Shown here in pieces: positions 47,301 to 55,200 of a DNA stretch of 64,000 bases. The stretch is from the NCBI GenBank assembly GCA_951812925.1, contig OX638372.1, forward strand, positions 45,320,245 through 45,384,244. The letters run 5' to 3'. Source of the DNA: Calliopum simillimum (taxonomy: Eukaryota; Arthropoda; Insecta; Diptera; Lauxaniidae). The position numbers were made by a program, and so were the translations under genes. The notes under the pieces were generated by a model that saw only the letters and a list, made by a program, of their open reading frames with translations, had not been told where the DNA came from and did no database searches. Position 1 is the stretch's first letter. Each line of letters begins with the position of its first letter.

Positions 47301-47457
47301 AATTTTACTTTCAACCATTTTAAGAAACTATCGCGTTTATTCTGACATTACCGAAGCGGATTTTAAATTACAAGCTGATATAATACTCAAGCGCGAAGAG
47401 GGTTTTCGTGTGCGTTTGCAGCCCCGAAAGCCAATTGCTGTGGGAAAGGTCATATAA
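29323..47457 (+). CDS. Cyp4g15: Cytochrome P450 CYP4G, Cyp4g15 orthologue
   Basis: Five coding exons: 29323-29524, 32983-33180, 36534-36716, 46115-47038 and 47273-47457. They total 1692 nt for 563 aa, against about 574 in Drosophila (recalled). The N-terminus has a membrane anchor (VFYFLLLPTILLWFVYW) and the hinge LPGPKGLP, placing it in the ER. Helix I has EGHDTTAAG, helix K has ETLR, and the haem loop FSAGPRSCVG is split by the last intron after its valine. Between KGTRGSLA and GLKDDLDVEDND is the acidic insertion typical of CYP4G enzymes; its variable first half is shorter than in Drosophila. CYP4G enzymes act in fatty aldehyde to hydrocarbon conversion (shown for Cyp4g1); the Cyp4g15 substrate is less clear. 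Residues outside the insertion match Cyp4g15 far better than Cyp4g1 from memory. Introns of 3.5, 3.4 and 9.4 kb are full of inverted repeats. Confidence 0.95.
29641..30866. mobile_element. 1.2-kb fold-back element in Cyp4g15 intron 1
   Basis: The left arm starts near TATGAAGCACTCCATGCC, and the right arm ends with the inverse AGCTGGTACACTTGGTA-type sequence. Arms of over 500 bp mirror each other around a T-rich centre near 30260-30310. Internal words include ATGATGTATGACTCAAG, GGGATTCGGACGC, AGTGTAC and AAAATGCTTAGAATCGTCC. This is the fullest copy of a family also seen at 7560-8520, 23030-23222 and 43930-44180. No coding capacity. Confidence 0.8.
32151..32400. mobile_element. 250-bp MITE rich in AAGACCAAGAC
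   Basis: TAGTGATGAGCAAA at the left and TTTGCTCATCACTA at the right are exact inverted ends. The interior is mostly the hexamer-like word ACCAAG in both orientations, so the whole element folds on itself. Degenerate relatives lie at 10395-10640, 36220-36360 and 45690-45800. Confidence 0.75.
32757..32883. mobile_element. 127-bp MITE, GGGCCAATTTCACAATG ends, TTA duplication
   Basis: GGGCCAATTTCACAATGTTC is matched by its exact inverse at the right, and pairing continues to about 30 bp. TTA lies at 32754-32756 and 32884-32886. It sits in Cyp4g15 intron 1, 100 bp before exon 2. Confidence 0.85.
33455..33530. repeat. Fragment of the 5850-6755 repeat family
   Basis: GCTTGGCCAAAAATTTAATACCCTACACTT resembles the left edge of the block near 5865-5905. 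Only this edge is recognisable. Confidence 0.35.
33961..34024 (+). repeat. tRNA-like / SINE head with A and B boxes
   Basis: AGGTG at the left pairs with CACCT at the right. TAGCCTAGTTGTC resembles a Pol III A box and GGGTTCGCCTCC a B box, about 35 bp apart. A run of T follows at 34040. At 64 bp and with a weak anticodon arm it is not a functional tRNA; a tRNA-derived SINE or pseudogene is more likely. In Cyp4g15 intron 2. Confidence 0.4.
34283..34507. repeat. 225-bp palindromic MITE
   Basis: TTTGATGCATCCCAAACC followed by ATTTTAAAAA is mirrored at the right by TTTTTAAAATGG and TTTGGGATGCATCAAA. Arms of about 80 bp, with AACAGTTTAAA-type words in the centre. Non-coding, in Cyp4g15 intron 2. 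Confidence 0.75.
36220..36365. repeat. Degenerate ACCAAG-type repeat
   Basis: Words such as GATGACCAAGAGC, ACCAAGACTCAAG and ACGTCTTCGATTTGG place it with the 32151-32400 family. It is badly diverged, and lies in Cyp4g15 intron 2 just before exon 3. Confidence 0.4.
37540..37745. repeat. Fragment sharing modules with the 39374 element
   Basis: The phrases GAGATATAGCCATCGGAAGATC, GGAACCCCTTGATGGATTT and ATTGGTGTCATAT also occur inside 39640-39980 and 48640-48960. It seems to be a partial copy of the same inverted-repeat family. No coding. Confidence 0.5.
38173..38585. mobile_element. 413-bp palindromic element, TA duplication
   Basis: GAGGTATTCACGATCTAGAG at the left and CTCTAGATCGTGAATAACTC at the right differ at one base and are flanked by TA. 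Words AGTAACAGGGTAA and TTACCCTGTTACT mirror each other further in. Non-coding. Confidence 0.8.
38690..39090 (-). pseudogene. Tc1-superfamily transposase relic
   Basis: On the minus strand, about 38825-38945 reads WPDLATSHYSRATIEWY, then NNVNFVPKNSNPHNCSEL, a stop, and PIER. This matches the last catalytic block of a Tc1/IS630-type insect transposase of the kind with NPPNCPELRPIE (recalled family pattern). The Arg codon has become TGA and flanking sequence is frameshifted. Further upstream on the minus strand more coding-like debris is visible. No ends were found. In the third intron of Cyp4g15. Confidence 0.7.
39341..40466. mobile_element. Palindromic MITE (AGGCCTGTTCCG ends) carrying an insertion
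   Basis: AGGCCTGTTCCGTAATCCGT at the left and ACGGATTTCGGAACAGGCCT-type sequence at the right are inverted. Without the element at 39374-40238 it is about 258 bp. A second palindrome, AGGAGGATTTTTCTTGAAAA near 40251 with its inverse near 40400-40425, forms its centre. Confidence 0.75.
39374..40238. mobile_element. Fold-back, CACAGGTTTAC ends, TTA duplication
   Basis: CACAGGTTTACAAAAA and TTTTTTGTAAACCCGTG are inverted ends flanked by TTA (39371-39373 and 40239-40241). The arms share TCATGGCGTTTTGACCAGAC and TTTCCTAGGGACTTTGAC in inverted orientation. A shorter copy of the same family is at 63421-63895. It is inserted in one arm of the AGGCCTGTTCCG MITE; the other arm near 40420-40440 shows the unoccupied sequence. 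Confidence 0.85.
40516..41921. mobile_element. 1.4-kb palindrome, GAGCGCCCA ends, TA duplication
   Basis: TA then GAGCGCCCA at the left; TGGGCGCTC then TA at the right. Arms of over 350 bp mirror each other (for example GTCGCTTTGACTGCCCGTTA near 40690 and its inverse near 41745; GGAAATGGACGGGGAGC near 41870 and its inverse near 40560). There is a further AT-rich inner palindrome around 40880-41580. It is non-coding; the short open frames on it are by-products of the repeat. In Cyp4g15 intron 3. Confidence 0.85.
42340..42510. repeat. CAA/CAG trinucleotide-rich intron DNA
   Basis: AACAACAACAACAATGGCAG and CAGCAACAGC on the plus strand, then GCTGCTGCTGTTGCTGCTG at 42482-42500, make a loose inverted trinucleotide pair about 110 bp apart. 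Low complexity; no exon supported. Confidence 0.45.
43445..44840. mobile_element. hAT-like element with 8-bp duplication
   Basis: The left end CAAGGGCGTATGCA and right end TGCGTATGCCCTTG are inverted (small differences further in, both leading into G-rich or C-rich runs). The flanks ACTTGCAC (43437-43444) and ACTTGGAC (44841-44848) form an 8-bp target duplication with one change, as expected for hAT elements. No transposase is present. It contains another palindrome, listed separately. Confidence 0.75.
43703..44258. mobile_element. Nested fold-back in the hAT-like element
   Basis: GTTATTAAGGTTTCACTGAAGT at the left is mirrored by ACTTCACTGAAACCTTAATAAC at the right, followed inward by AACAGGTACAA and its inverse. 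The core has AAAATGTTTAAAATCGTTC-type words, relating it to the 29641 family. Confidence 0.7.
44850..45300. repeat. GGGCGTGGC-type diverged repeat
   Basis: The words AGGGCGTGGCAACCCC (44868), GCTCATGGCACCGCCCATTT (about 44970), GTGTGGCATTGCCCAG and GGGGCGTGAAACCACC recur at roughly 110-140 bp. The phrase resembles the units at 5850-6755 and 14200-14990, so it may be a distant relative. Confidence 0.4.
45690..45800. repeat. Partial ACCAAGAC repeat ending TTTGCTCATCACTA
   Basis: It matches the right part of the 32151-32400 MITE: CCAAGACTCATATC, CTTGGTTTGCTCATCACTA. The left end is missing. It lies 300 bp before Cyp4g15 exon 4. Confidence 0.6.
47088..47234. repeat. Palindromic MITE in the last Cyp4g15 intron
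   Basis: ACCTTGTTTATACGACGC and TTTAATTC at the left are mirrored by GAATTAAAGCGTCGTATAAACAAGGT at the right. It fills most of the 234-bp intron between exons 4 and 5. The exon 4 frame runs into it and stops at 47121, so intron retention would give a P450 that keeps the haem Cys but loses the C-terminal 60 residues. Confidence 0.8.
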
Positions 47458-47594
47458 ATTGGTTCATTTCATGGTCAATCAAATATATCTCTTTAAAATA
47501 CGATTGCACTATTAAAGTAAACAAATTTTATTATTTCTTAGAGTATAAGTGCTGTAAATTCTGCATGTAAATTATCTTTATTTTTAGATTAGTA

Positions 47595-47600
47595 AATAAA
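47595..47600 (+). terminator. Cyp4g15 polyadenylation signal
   Basis: AATAAA lies 138 bp after the stop and is followed by a TGTGTTTATTTTT stretch. It would give a short 3' UTR. Confidence 0.6.
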
Positions 47601-47639
47601 GCATTTGTGTTTATTTTTACAATGATCATTATATGTCAT

Positions 47640-49387
47640 GTAATTCGGAAAAAAAAAGCAACGATAATGCTATATGGTAATTAAACCTCACATCTATTGG
47701 GGTTTAAACAGGGGAGTGATGCGAATATGAGATGTTGTCTTGCTTTGTTTCCACTGCCTTGGTTAACCAAGCAAAGATCACCGTTCACACTGTTTAGCTC
47801 GGTCTGTGCTTTGACAATTCACTGACAATCACTTTGGTGTTAACAAAATCACAACTCTATTCTCACTTTGGCTTAATTTTACTTTATCAACACCTAATAA
47901 AATAAATCTGCTTCTGATGAGAATCATTTAGAATCTATGTGTTAATCTCAATAGGGCTACCGATTTTGGCTATTTTCAACCAAGTAGCACCCTTGAACTT
48001 TGAAAATTGTCATTTAAAAAGAGCAAACGAAAAATAAAAATATGATTGAAGTTTCTGTTTATTTGATATTTTGTTTTTTTCAAATATGCAATAATTTTTG
48101 GGTCTAGTATTCGATTTATGACGATTTTTTGAAAATTAAAACCAATTTTTTTTTAAGCATTATTTTTTCCGAATTGCTTTATGAGCACGTTTTTATAGAA
48201 AAAAAAAGAAGGAATATGAATAAAAGCAATTTTCTTGAATGAAATGATAAGTGAGGATCTTTGCCAAGCTAAGATCGTTCCGTAGCGTGGCCTAAGTAGA
48301 AAAGGTCTGCTGTAACCTTTCACTAGAATACAGAAGGCTGCGGTTCAATTATAGTAAATAGCAAAGATTAACTAAAATAGGTCTGATGAGGCTATATTCA
48401 TATAGATATATATGTAAATATATAAGTATATGTGTTTATGGTAATAGCCGAAATATATGTCACCAATTTCTAAGTTATTTGACTGTAAAAAGGTCGCATT
48501 AATCGAATTTTCTCGAAATTTTGCATTTTTTAAAAAACAACATCTCTAGAACAGCCAATAACAACGACAACACCACCAAAAACCACATAACAAAAACAAA
48601 ATTGTATAGCTTGTCAAAAAACATTTGATATGACACCATATGTTTAAAATCCATTTAATAGTGCGTTTTCACAGGAGATAATAGTCATTTCCACCGGGGA
48701 TTTATGAGGTTATTTACGGTTGTTTTCAGATTTGAACGGCCAAATCAATTCAGAAATCTCCTGAGAAAACGCACTATTAAATGGATTTTAAAAATATGGT
48801 GTCATATGAATACGATTTACGGCTGTTTCTAGATTTATTTGACTTTCAATACATGAGTCATAAATCTCCGGGTGAAGCGCCCTATATGGATTCCCAAGTT
48901 ATACCGGTTTTTATAAGCAATATTTCCGGATCTTCCGATGGCAATATCTCCAAAAGAAGATCCGACTGACAGTTTTTGTTTTTTTGTAATTTATTCCCAT
49001 AGCCCTTTTTGCCAAAAAAGATAGGGCTCTGGGAATTTTTGTATTATATCGTTATTCTTAATTTTGTTCAAATGATGAAATTTTTAGATTTGGTTGTCGC
49101 ATATATTTATCGGTACTAGCTTAAGAAAAAGTGACGAATAAAACAGCATTTATTAGTAGGAAGCGCTTACATATTAATGCCTTCTGCATTCTTTCATTTC
49201 ATATTCATCTAGTTTCTCGTTGGGTATGTATTTATAAAATTTTGAACATGTGGCAGCATTGTAATTTTATTCACCACTTTAACAGGAATTTATTTTGACA
49301 GAAGTAACAACAACAGGTGACAGGTGACACGACAACAAATATTTTTTAACCAATTTAATTCATAATTAATTTTTTACTGAATTAAGG
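47640..49387. other. Intergenic Cyp4g15-UBA5 DNA with a palindrome
   Basis: Mostly AT-rich. The stretch 48626-48811 is palindromic: AATAGTGCGTTTTCACAGGAG at about 48657 is mirrored by CTCCTGAGAAAACGCACTATT at about 48758, with GATATGACACCATAT outside it. The phrase CGGATCTTCCGATGGC near 48928 links it to the 39374 family. The UBA5 promoter should be near the end but shows no TATA box. Confidence 0.5.
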
Positions 49388-50653
49388 ATGTCCGCATTTG
49401 ACGAGCTACAATCGAAAATGGCCGAACTGCAGGCCGAGCTGGAGCAGCATAAGCAGGAATCAAAGGCTTTTCGTGAACGTATTGATAAGATGTCCGCTGA
49501 GGTGGTGGACTCAAATCCTTACAGCCGTCTTATGGCTTTGCAACGAATGGGCATTGTCAAGGAGTATGAACGCATTCGTGATAAAGCAGTGGCTGTTGTG
49601 GGTGTGGGCGGAGTAGGCAGTGTGACTGCAGATATGCTTACAAGGTAAATCCATACTCTGAGGGAATAATGACACTTTGCCAAATTAATCCAAAATATAA
49701 ATATTCGCAGATGTGGCATTGGCAAACTGATACTTTTTGACTACGATAAGGTTGAGCTCGCAAATATGAATCGTCTATTCTTTACGCCAGACCAAGCGGG
49801 ACTCTCAAAAGTTGAAGCTGCAGCACGCACACTCACCTTCATTAATCCGGATGTTAACATAGAGACACACAATTATAACATCACTACGGTGGAGACCTTT
49901 GACAAGTTCCTTCATACAATTTCAAATGGTGGCATACAATTGAATACACCGGTCGACTTAGTGCTCAGCTGTGTGGACAATTATGAGGCCCGCATGGCAA
50001 TTAATACTGCTTGCAATGAGTTGGCTTTAAACTGGATGGAGTCTGGTGTTTCGGAAAATGCCGTCTCTGGTCATATACAATTTATACGTCCCGGTGAAAC
50101 AGCGTGTTTTGGTTGTGCTCCACCACTTGTTGTCGCTGAGAACATAGATGAGAAGACGTTGAAGCGTGAAGGTGTCTGCGCAGCTTCATTGCCCACAACA
50201 ATGGGTATCACCGCTGGCTTATTGGTGCAAAATACGCTCAAGTATTTGCTCAATTTCGGTGAGGTCTCTGATTATTTAGGATATAATGCTATGAATGATT
50301 TCTTTCCAAAAATGAGCCTTAAACCCAATACACAATGTGATGATCGGCACTGTCTTATTCGTCAGAAGGAGTATCAGGCACGTCCAAAGAAAGAAATTGT
50401 TGTAGAAGTGGCTGCAGATGTAGATGAACCACTGCATGAAAGCAATGACTGGGGTATTGAACTAGTAGACGATTCACAGCCAGAACCGGATACGACTCAA
50501 AGTACGGGTGTTGCAGTATCCGAGGGTTTACGTTTGGCCTACGATGCGCCTGCTAAGTCCACAGCCGAAGAAGATGCTTCGGCAGCTACAACTGCAGCTG
50601 GTGCAGCTGAACTAGATTTGGATGACTTAATGGCGCAAATGAAATCGATATAA
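49388..50653 (+). CDS. Uba5: UBA5, UFM1-activating E1 enzyme
   Basis: Two exons, 49388-49644 and 49711-50653, make 399 aa, close to the 404 of human UBA5. The N-terminus (residues 5-35) is a charged coiled-coil-like stretch. The adenylation domain has the ATP loop GVGGVGS at 72-78 and the [12 protein letters not shown] block. The catalytic Cys lies in [13 protein letters not shown] at residue 242. CFGC (218, 221) and CDDRHC (295, 300) supply four zinc ligands. DWGIELVDD near residue 340 is the UFM1-interacting sequence, and the last residues [11 protein letters not shown] fit the UFC1-binding tail. The enzyme adenylates UFM1 and passes it to UFC1 in the cytosol. The start codon is the first ATG, with an upstream in-frame region lacking another. 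AATAAA at 50680-50685 ends the transcript. Confidence 0.96.
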
Positions 50654-50679
50654 AAGAAAACAATGTAGCTTAGGTGTAA

Positions 50680-50685
50680 AATAAA
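50680..50685 (+). terminator. UBA5 polyadenylation signal
   Basis: AATAAA lies 27 bp after the stop codon, with a GTGTTATG stretch downstream at about 50703. The 3' UTR is very short. Confidence 0.6.
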
Positions 50686-50689
50686 TTCC

Positions 50690-52325
50690 ATTATATTCAA
50701 TTGTGTTATGCTAAATTTTGTATGGGGTTAAGACATAAATTTGTTATGAAAGATTTGATCTGTTTGAGTGGATGTTACACTGTACTTCGCCAAAATTAAT
50801 ACATTAACGGTTCTTGTTAGCAAATACAATTCAAGTAGCTGGGTTCAGTGTGACCATAATCATTTTAACGGTTTAGCTTTGGTTTTCGAGATATTCGAGT
50901 TAATAAATTATTTACATGTTTATTTCATCCATTTAATAAAGAACGTCTCATAAGTCAAAAATGTTGGTTTTACCGAAAGTAAAAGCTTTTATTTATAAAA
51001 AGGTGAAAAATGAGTAATTTATCATGATTTTTGCAAAAGTTAAATCCATTTCAAAATTATTTTCGATGAAGTGATGGGAAAAAATATTAATAAGTATTTC
51101 CAAATGAAATTAAAATTAATCGTAAGTAGCAAATATAAATATACTGAGTTACAAAAATTTGCTGTTTAATTACATAGTGCAACATGAAAACCCAAACTTT
51201 TTGAGTGCTGTTCCTGAAAGTCCTTGATGATACCCAGATAGGGTTTTGCTAGTTTGGCTCCAGGTCGGATTTTATAGTACATACATAATATATGGATTTT
51301 GTTTTCCTATCTTCAACAAAGTTGTGGCTATAGACTTAAAGTGTTCAGCAGACTGATCCAAAAAAATATCGTCTTGGACCCGAAATAACAAATATGCCGA
51401 AAAATTATACTTTTTTTGGTCATAGCAAAATTGTAGTCAAGACTAAACTGAACAATTCTTTTCAGTATGCCAATACATTCGAGAACGTCTTGATAAGTTT
51501 TGTATTTTTGAAATTTGACCCTACAGTAAAACTCTTATAAATTAAACTTGTTGCCCCAAGATCATCTTGAAATCACACAAAGAACAATTTTCTAGAACAT
51601 CTAATGGGTCATTTTGAGCCCTTTTTCTTAATACTAGGTTACAATGGATTAAAGCATTCTTCAAAAATATTCTCCGTAAATCTAATACATCTTGAAATCG
51701 AATTTTTTTAAATCTTGAGTCTAGTAATGTTTATGCTGAAATTAGAAGTAAATGTTCCACGTCCTTAAAGATAATTTTTTTGCTATTATTTTGGAAATAA
51801 TCGATTAAGCTGTCAATTAATCGAAAGGGAATTTACGATATAGTTAAATCGTAAATTGACCGAAAATAATCGATTATTAATCTTTTTTAGTTTAATCGCC
51901 CCATCACTATTGCTTTGTTTCTAATCACGTACAACATGACGTATGAGTAACACTATCTGCATGCTCAATAACTTAGAAGCTTAGAAGGAGTGGAAAATAT
52001 TTCATAAAATGAGAAACGTGACCGAACTGAAAAAGTTACTGTTGAATAAATGGTGACCAAGAAATTTTCAAATCCGAAAATCTCGAAAACTACCCAGGAC
52101 CCAGCAAAGTCAGAAAATGTTTCCGAAGTCTTTGTAAAATGACAAAAGTCAAAAGTAAAATTAAATTTTTATTTTAAAAAAAACAATTCCAGAAAAAAAT
52201 AACGTTTTGCACAAACTCACAAAAAAACTATCAAAATTAGTTGTAACTAAATTTAAAAAATTCATAAAAACCAACAAAATTTCATATAAAACTAAATTAC
52301 AAGTATAAATTTTAAAAATCACAAA
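50690..52325. other. Intergenic DNA, no gene seen
   Basis: About 1.6 kb of AT-rich DNA. No repeat ends, exon or RNA gene could be supported. The last 200 bp before the tubulin ATG are A-rich and presumably hold its 5' UTR and promoter. Confidence 0.4.
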
Positions 52326-53681
52326 ATGCGCGAAATAATTACAGTTCAAATCGGCGGATGTGGTAACAGCATCGGAGATGCATTCTGGCACGTTATATCC
52401 CACGAGCATGGCGTTGATTACTCAACGGGACGCTTCAATGGAACAAGTCGTCTGCAATTGGAACGTATAAATGTATTCTTCAATGCAACAGCTAATAAGC
52501 GTTTTTATGCTCGCGCTATCTGCGTTGATACAGATCCACAATTTATACAACGGATGCATTCAAAAAGTGCACTCTATCATCCCGAGAACTTTATTGGGGG
52601 CACCGAAAGTTCCGGTAATAATTTTGCAAGAGGTTTTCACACGGACGGTGCGGAAATACTCGAAGAAGTACTAAATGCCATACGACGTGAAGCCGAATCT
52701 GTCGATTCTTTGCAAGGCTTCCAATTGTTACATTCCATCGGTGGTGGCACGGGTTCAGGTCTAACAGCATTACTTATGGGTTCACTAACACAGGAATATC
52801 CAGATAATTTAATATCGAATTATGTCGTCGTACCATCACAGACCATTTCACAATCAGTTGTGGAACCGTATAATGCGCTACTCAGCATTTCATCTATGGT
52901 GAACCATTCGCACCTAACATTTATGCTTGATAATGAAGCGCTTTTTACAATCTGCAATAAGAAGCTAAATATGAACTTCAGTGGGTTTGATCATATTAAC
53001 CATATAGTTGCCCTCACAATGTCAGGCATTACGACCTGTTTACGTTTTCCGGGTCAATTGAACTCTGGCTTACGTAAAATCTACGTTAATATGGTACCAT
53101 TTCCACGTTTACATTTTCTCATACCTGGTTTTGCACCACTACTGACATGCACTCAGAAGAATTTCTCCCAAGGTACTGTACAAGAATTGGTCCAACAGAT
53201 ATTTCAATCGAATAATATGCTTTGTGCCGTTGATCTACGTAAAGGCAAATTGTTAACTGCTGCTGGTATATTTCGGGGTCGTATGTCACCACGTGAAGTT
53301 GACCAACTTATGACAAATGTACGCAATAAAAATATCAGCAATTTTGTTGAATGGATTCCGAATAATATTAAGACAGCTATTTGCGATATACCACCGCAAG
53401 GTTTAAAAATGTCAGCCACATTTATTGGCAACACTTCGGCCGTTTACGAGTTGTTTCAGCGTGTTTTGGACGTTAGCACAGTAATGTTTAAGCGCAAGGC
53501 ACATTTGCATTGGTTTCTTGGTGAAGGTATGGAGGAATCAGAGTTTACAGATGCTCAGGAAGAAATGCAAAATATCATTTCAGACTATAAGACTAGTGCT
53601 TCGGATGATAATGAAATAACACAAGGGGAGCCACCAGAAAGTGGTTGCCCATATTGCACTGGAAATGAGACGACGTTTTAG
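52326..53681 (+). CDS. Divergent beta-tubulin, intronless
   Basis: 451 aa in one exon. It begins MREI, the tubulin autoregulation start. The phosphate loop GGGTGSG is at 139-145. Conserved beta blocks include LQLERINV, VVEPYNA, TMSGITTCLRFPGQLN, VPFPRLHF, PGFAPL, FVEWIPNN and AICDIPP.GLKMSATFIGN. Many usually fixed residues differ: QCGN is GCGN (10-14 region), the T7 loop GQLNADLRK is GQLNSGLRK (Asp to Gly at 248), and Mg-side LEP is TDP (69-71). The tail lacks the Glu-rich run and ends ESGCPYCTGNETTF, with a CxxC pair. It resembles divergent, probably testis-type beta-tubulins such as Drosophila CG32396 (from memory). The open frame is intact, so it is likely a functional gene; intronless structure suggests retroposition. 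AATAAA follows at 53800. Confidence 0.9.
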   Translation: MREIITVQIGGCGNSIGDAFWHVISHEHGVDYSTGRFNGTSRLQLERINVFFNATANKRFYARAICVDTDPQFIQRMHSKSALYHPENFIGGTESSGNNFARGFHTDGAEILEEVLNAIRREAESVDSLQGFQLLHSIGGGTGSGLTALLMGSLTQEYPDNLISNYVVVPSQTISQSVVEPYNALLSISSMVNHSHLTFMLDNEALFTICNKKLNMNFSGFDHINHIVALTMSGITTCLRFPGQLNSGLRKIYVNMVPFPRLHFLIPGFAPLLTCTQKNFSQGTVQELVQQIFQSNNMLCAVDLRKGKLLTAAGIFRGRMSPREVDQLMTNVRNKNISNFVEWIPNNIKTAICDIPPQGLKMSATFIGNTSAVYELFQRVLDVSTVMFKRKAHLHWFLGEGMEESEFTDAQEEMQNIISDYKTSASDDNEITQGEPPESGCPYCTGNETTF

Positions 53682-53799
53682 TATTGTTGTCTTATGATGT
53701 TTTTGAAATTTTTGTTAACGAGATCTCCATGGGGCAAAAACTATAATGGAATTTAACTAAAATCTATTGGACCTTGCCAAAACTGTTCTAGGAAACTAT

Positions 53800-53805
53800 A
53801 ATAAA
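53800..53805 (+). terminator. Tubulin polyadenylation signal
   Basis: AATAAA lies 119 bp after the stop, followed by a TTTTTGTG stretch at about 53822. Confidence 0.55.
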
Positions 53806-53829
53806 AAATCTCTATGTATACTTTTTGTG

Positions 53830-55100
53830 AAAATTCTCGAAGTTGTACAAATTATATTGATTGTTTTGGATCTAAAAATTTTTGTTTGATTTGAATGAGT
53901 TTTTTTGAAAGTGGAATAACATCATAACGAGGCGAAAGTAATATCATAATATAATATACATATATAATATCATAATAATATCATTTTTTCAAAAATGAAT
54001 AAAATTGGACTCCGTTCTCACAGAAAACTTACTCAGTGTAGTATTGTTGGCATTAAACTAAAAAATGATAAATGTAGGTCAAATACCGATTTTTATGGCA
54101 CATAATCTGTATGACATTACTTTTGTTTCCTTATGAACTTATTCCAATTTAAAAAAAAAATTATGACGTAATACTAAGAGAACATATCTTTGCAAAGAAC
54201 AATCCATATGACCACACGATAGCTCATTTTGAAGACAAGAAATAGTTCAAAGTGATCAGTTAGTACATATCCCATGTTACCTTCAAAATATTCAAATTTC
54301 AAAATTGAAGTTTAAAGGTTAGGATATTTCGTAGAAAAAAGATACCGATATAATTAAATAAGGGTTTTGTAGTTAAAGATTAGTACTTTCAACTTGCATA
54401 GTAGGTTTTATGACAAAATATTAAACTGTCTTGTTACATAACTCAAGAGTAGCAATAGTCAGGGAAACCTTATATTCACTTTTGATTTCAGTTCAGCATC
54501 AGCATTTTCATATATTTAGTTTTAGCAGGTTAGTTAACTCAATGGATTTTTTCAATTTTTTTTTTTGTAAAATGAGCAGTGAAGTACCCTGAACAAGAAT
54601 GTAAAAATATTGAAACAATGCAATACAAAATATATACTATACTTGTTATCAATTACATACCAAATAAGTTTCGGCAATAGCTTAATGTATTTGTTAACTT
54701 ACAGAAAGTATTGAGCAATAAATGAGTGAATAAATACAAGCTAAACGATTTAGTTAGATAAATCACATAAATGTAAAAAAGAACACACAGGTTTAATTTT
54801 TAATATTGTAATTGGTAATATTGAAAATGTAATTACAATACAAAAATAAAGAGGTCCTAAACCTATTAGTTCATTTTTCTTAGCAAAAAATAACGATACA
54901 TGAAACAAAAACAATCCACTTACCGGGACTTTGAAAACATTTGAACATAGACAAAAAAAAAAAATAATCGAAAAGCAGAGCTCCCGGTAAGGTTTAACTC
55001 AGCCATGTCATACGAGTCATCCGTCCAAATTTTCGCAGTGTCAATAAGCAGATTTACAAAGATGAAACTTTTAATTAATATGTCAAAGAAAATGCCTTTA
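53830..55100. other. Intergenic DNA between tubulin and BthD
   Basis: AT-rich, no gene recognised. A 10-bp perfect inverted pair, CTTACCGGGA at 54919-54928 and TCCCGGTAAG at 54982-54991, encloses an A-rich 53-bp loop and may lie in the BthD 3' UTR. Confidence 0.45.
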
Positions 55101-55104
55101 AATT

Positions 55105-55185
55105 ACATGGGCTTAAAATATTCGCCACGATGAGCTCCTTTAGTAGGTTTTACACAACGCAGGTCATGAGTGCCACAAAAGAATT
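55105..55185 (-). promoter_or_regulatory. Candidate SECIS element of BthD
   Basis: On the minus strand, 34 nt after the stop, ATGA (55167-55164) is followed by exactly 12 nt and then AAAA (55151-55148), CCT-ACTAA-AGG, which can form the extra apical stem of a form-2 SECIS, and further on GGCGAA with GA at 55123-55122. The 12-nt strand and the strand before GA can pair (CC/GG, GCG/TGC with a wobble, TG/CA) with one bulge and one mismatch. This fits the eukaryotic SECIS plan (ATGA, AA 11-13 nt later, GA). The stem is imperfect by hand, so it is a candidate only. Confidence 0.5.
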
Positions 55186-55200
55186 CTAAGACACAACGAA

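Noticed and set aside
54919..54991. 10-bp perfect inverted pair as the BthD SECIS element
   Set aside because: It has no ATGA quartet or AA apical pair on the minus strand. The region at 55105-55185 fits better.
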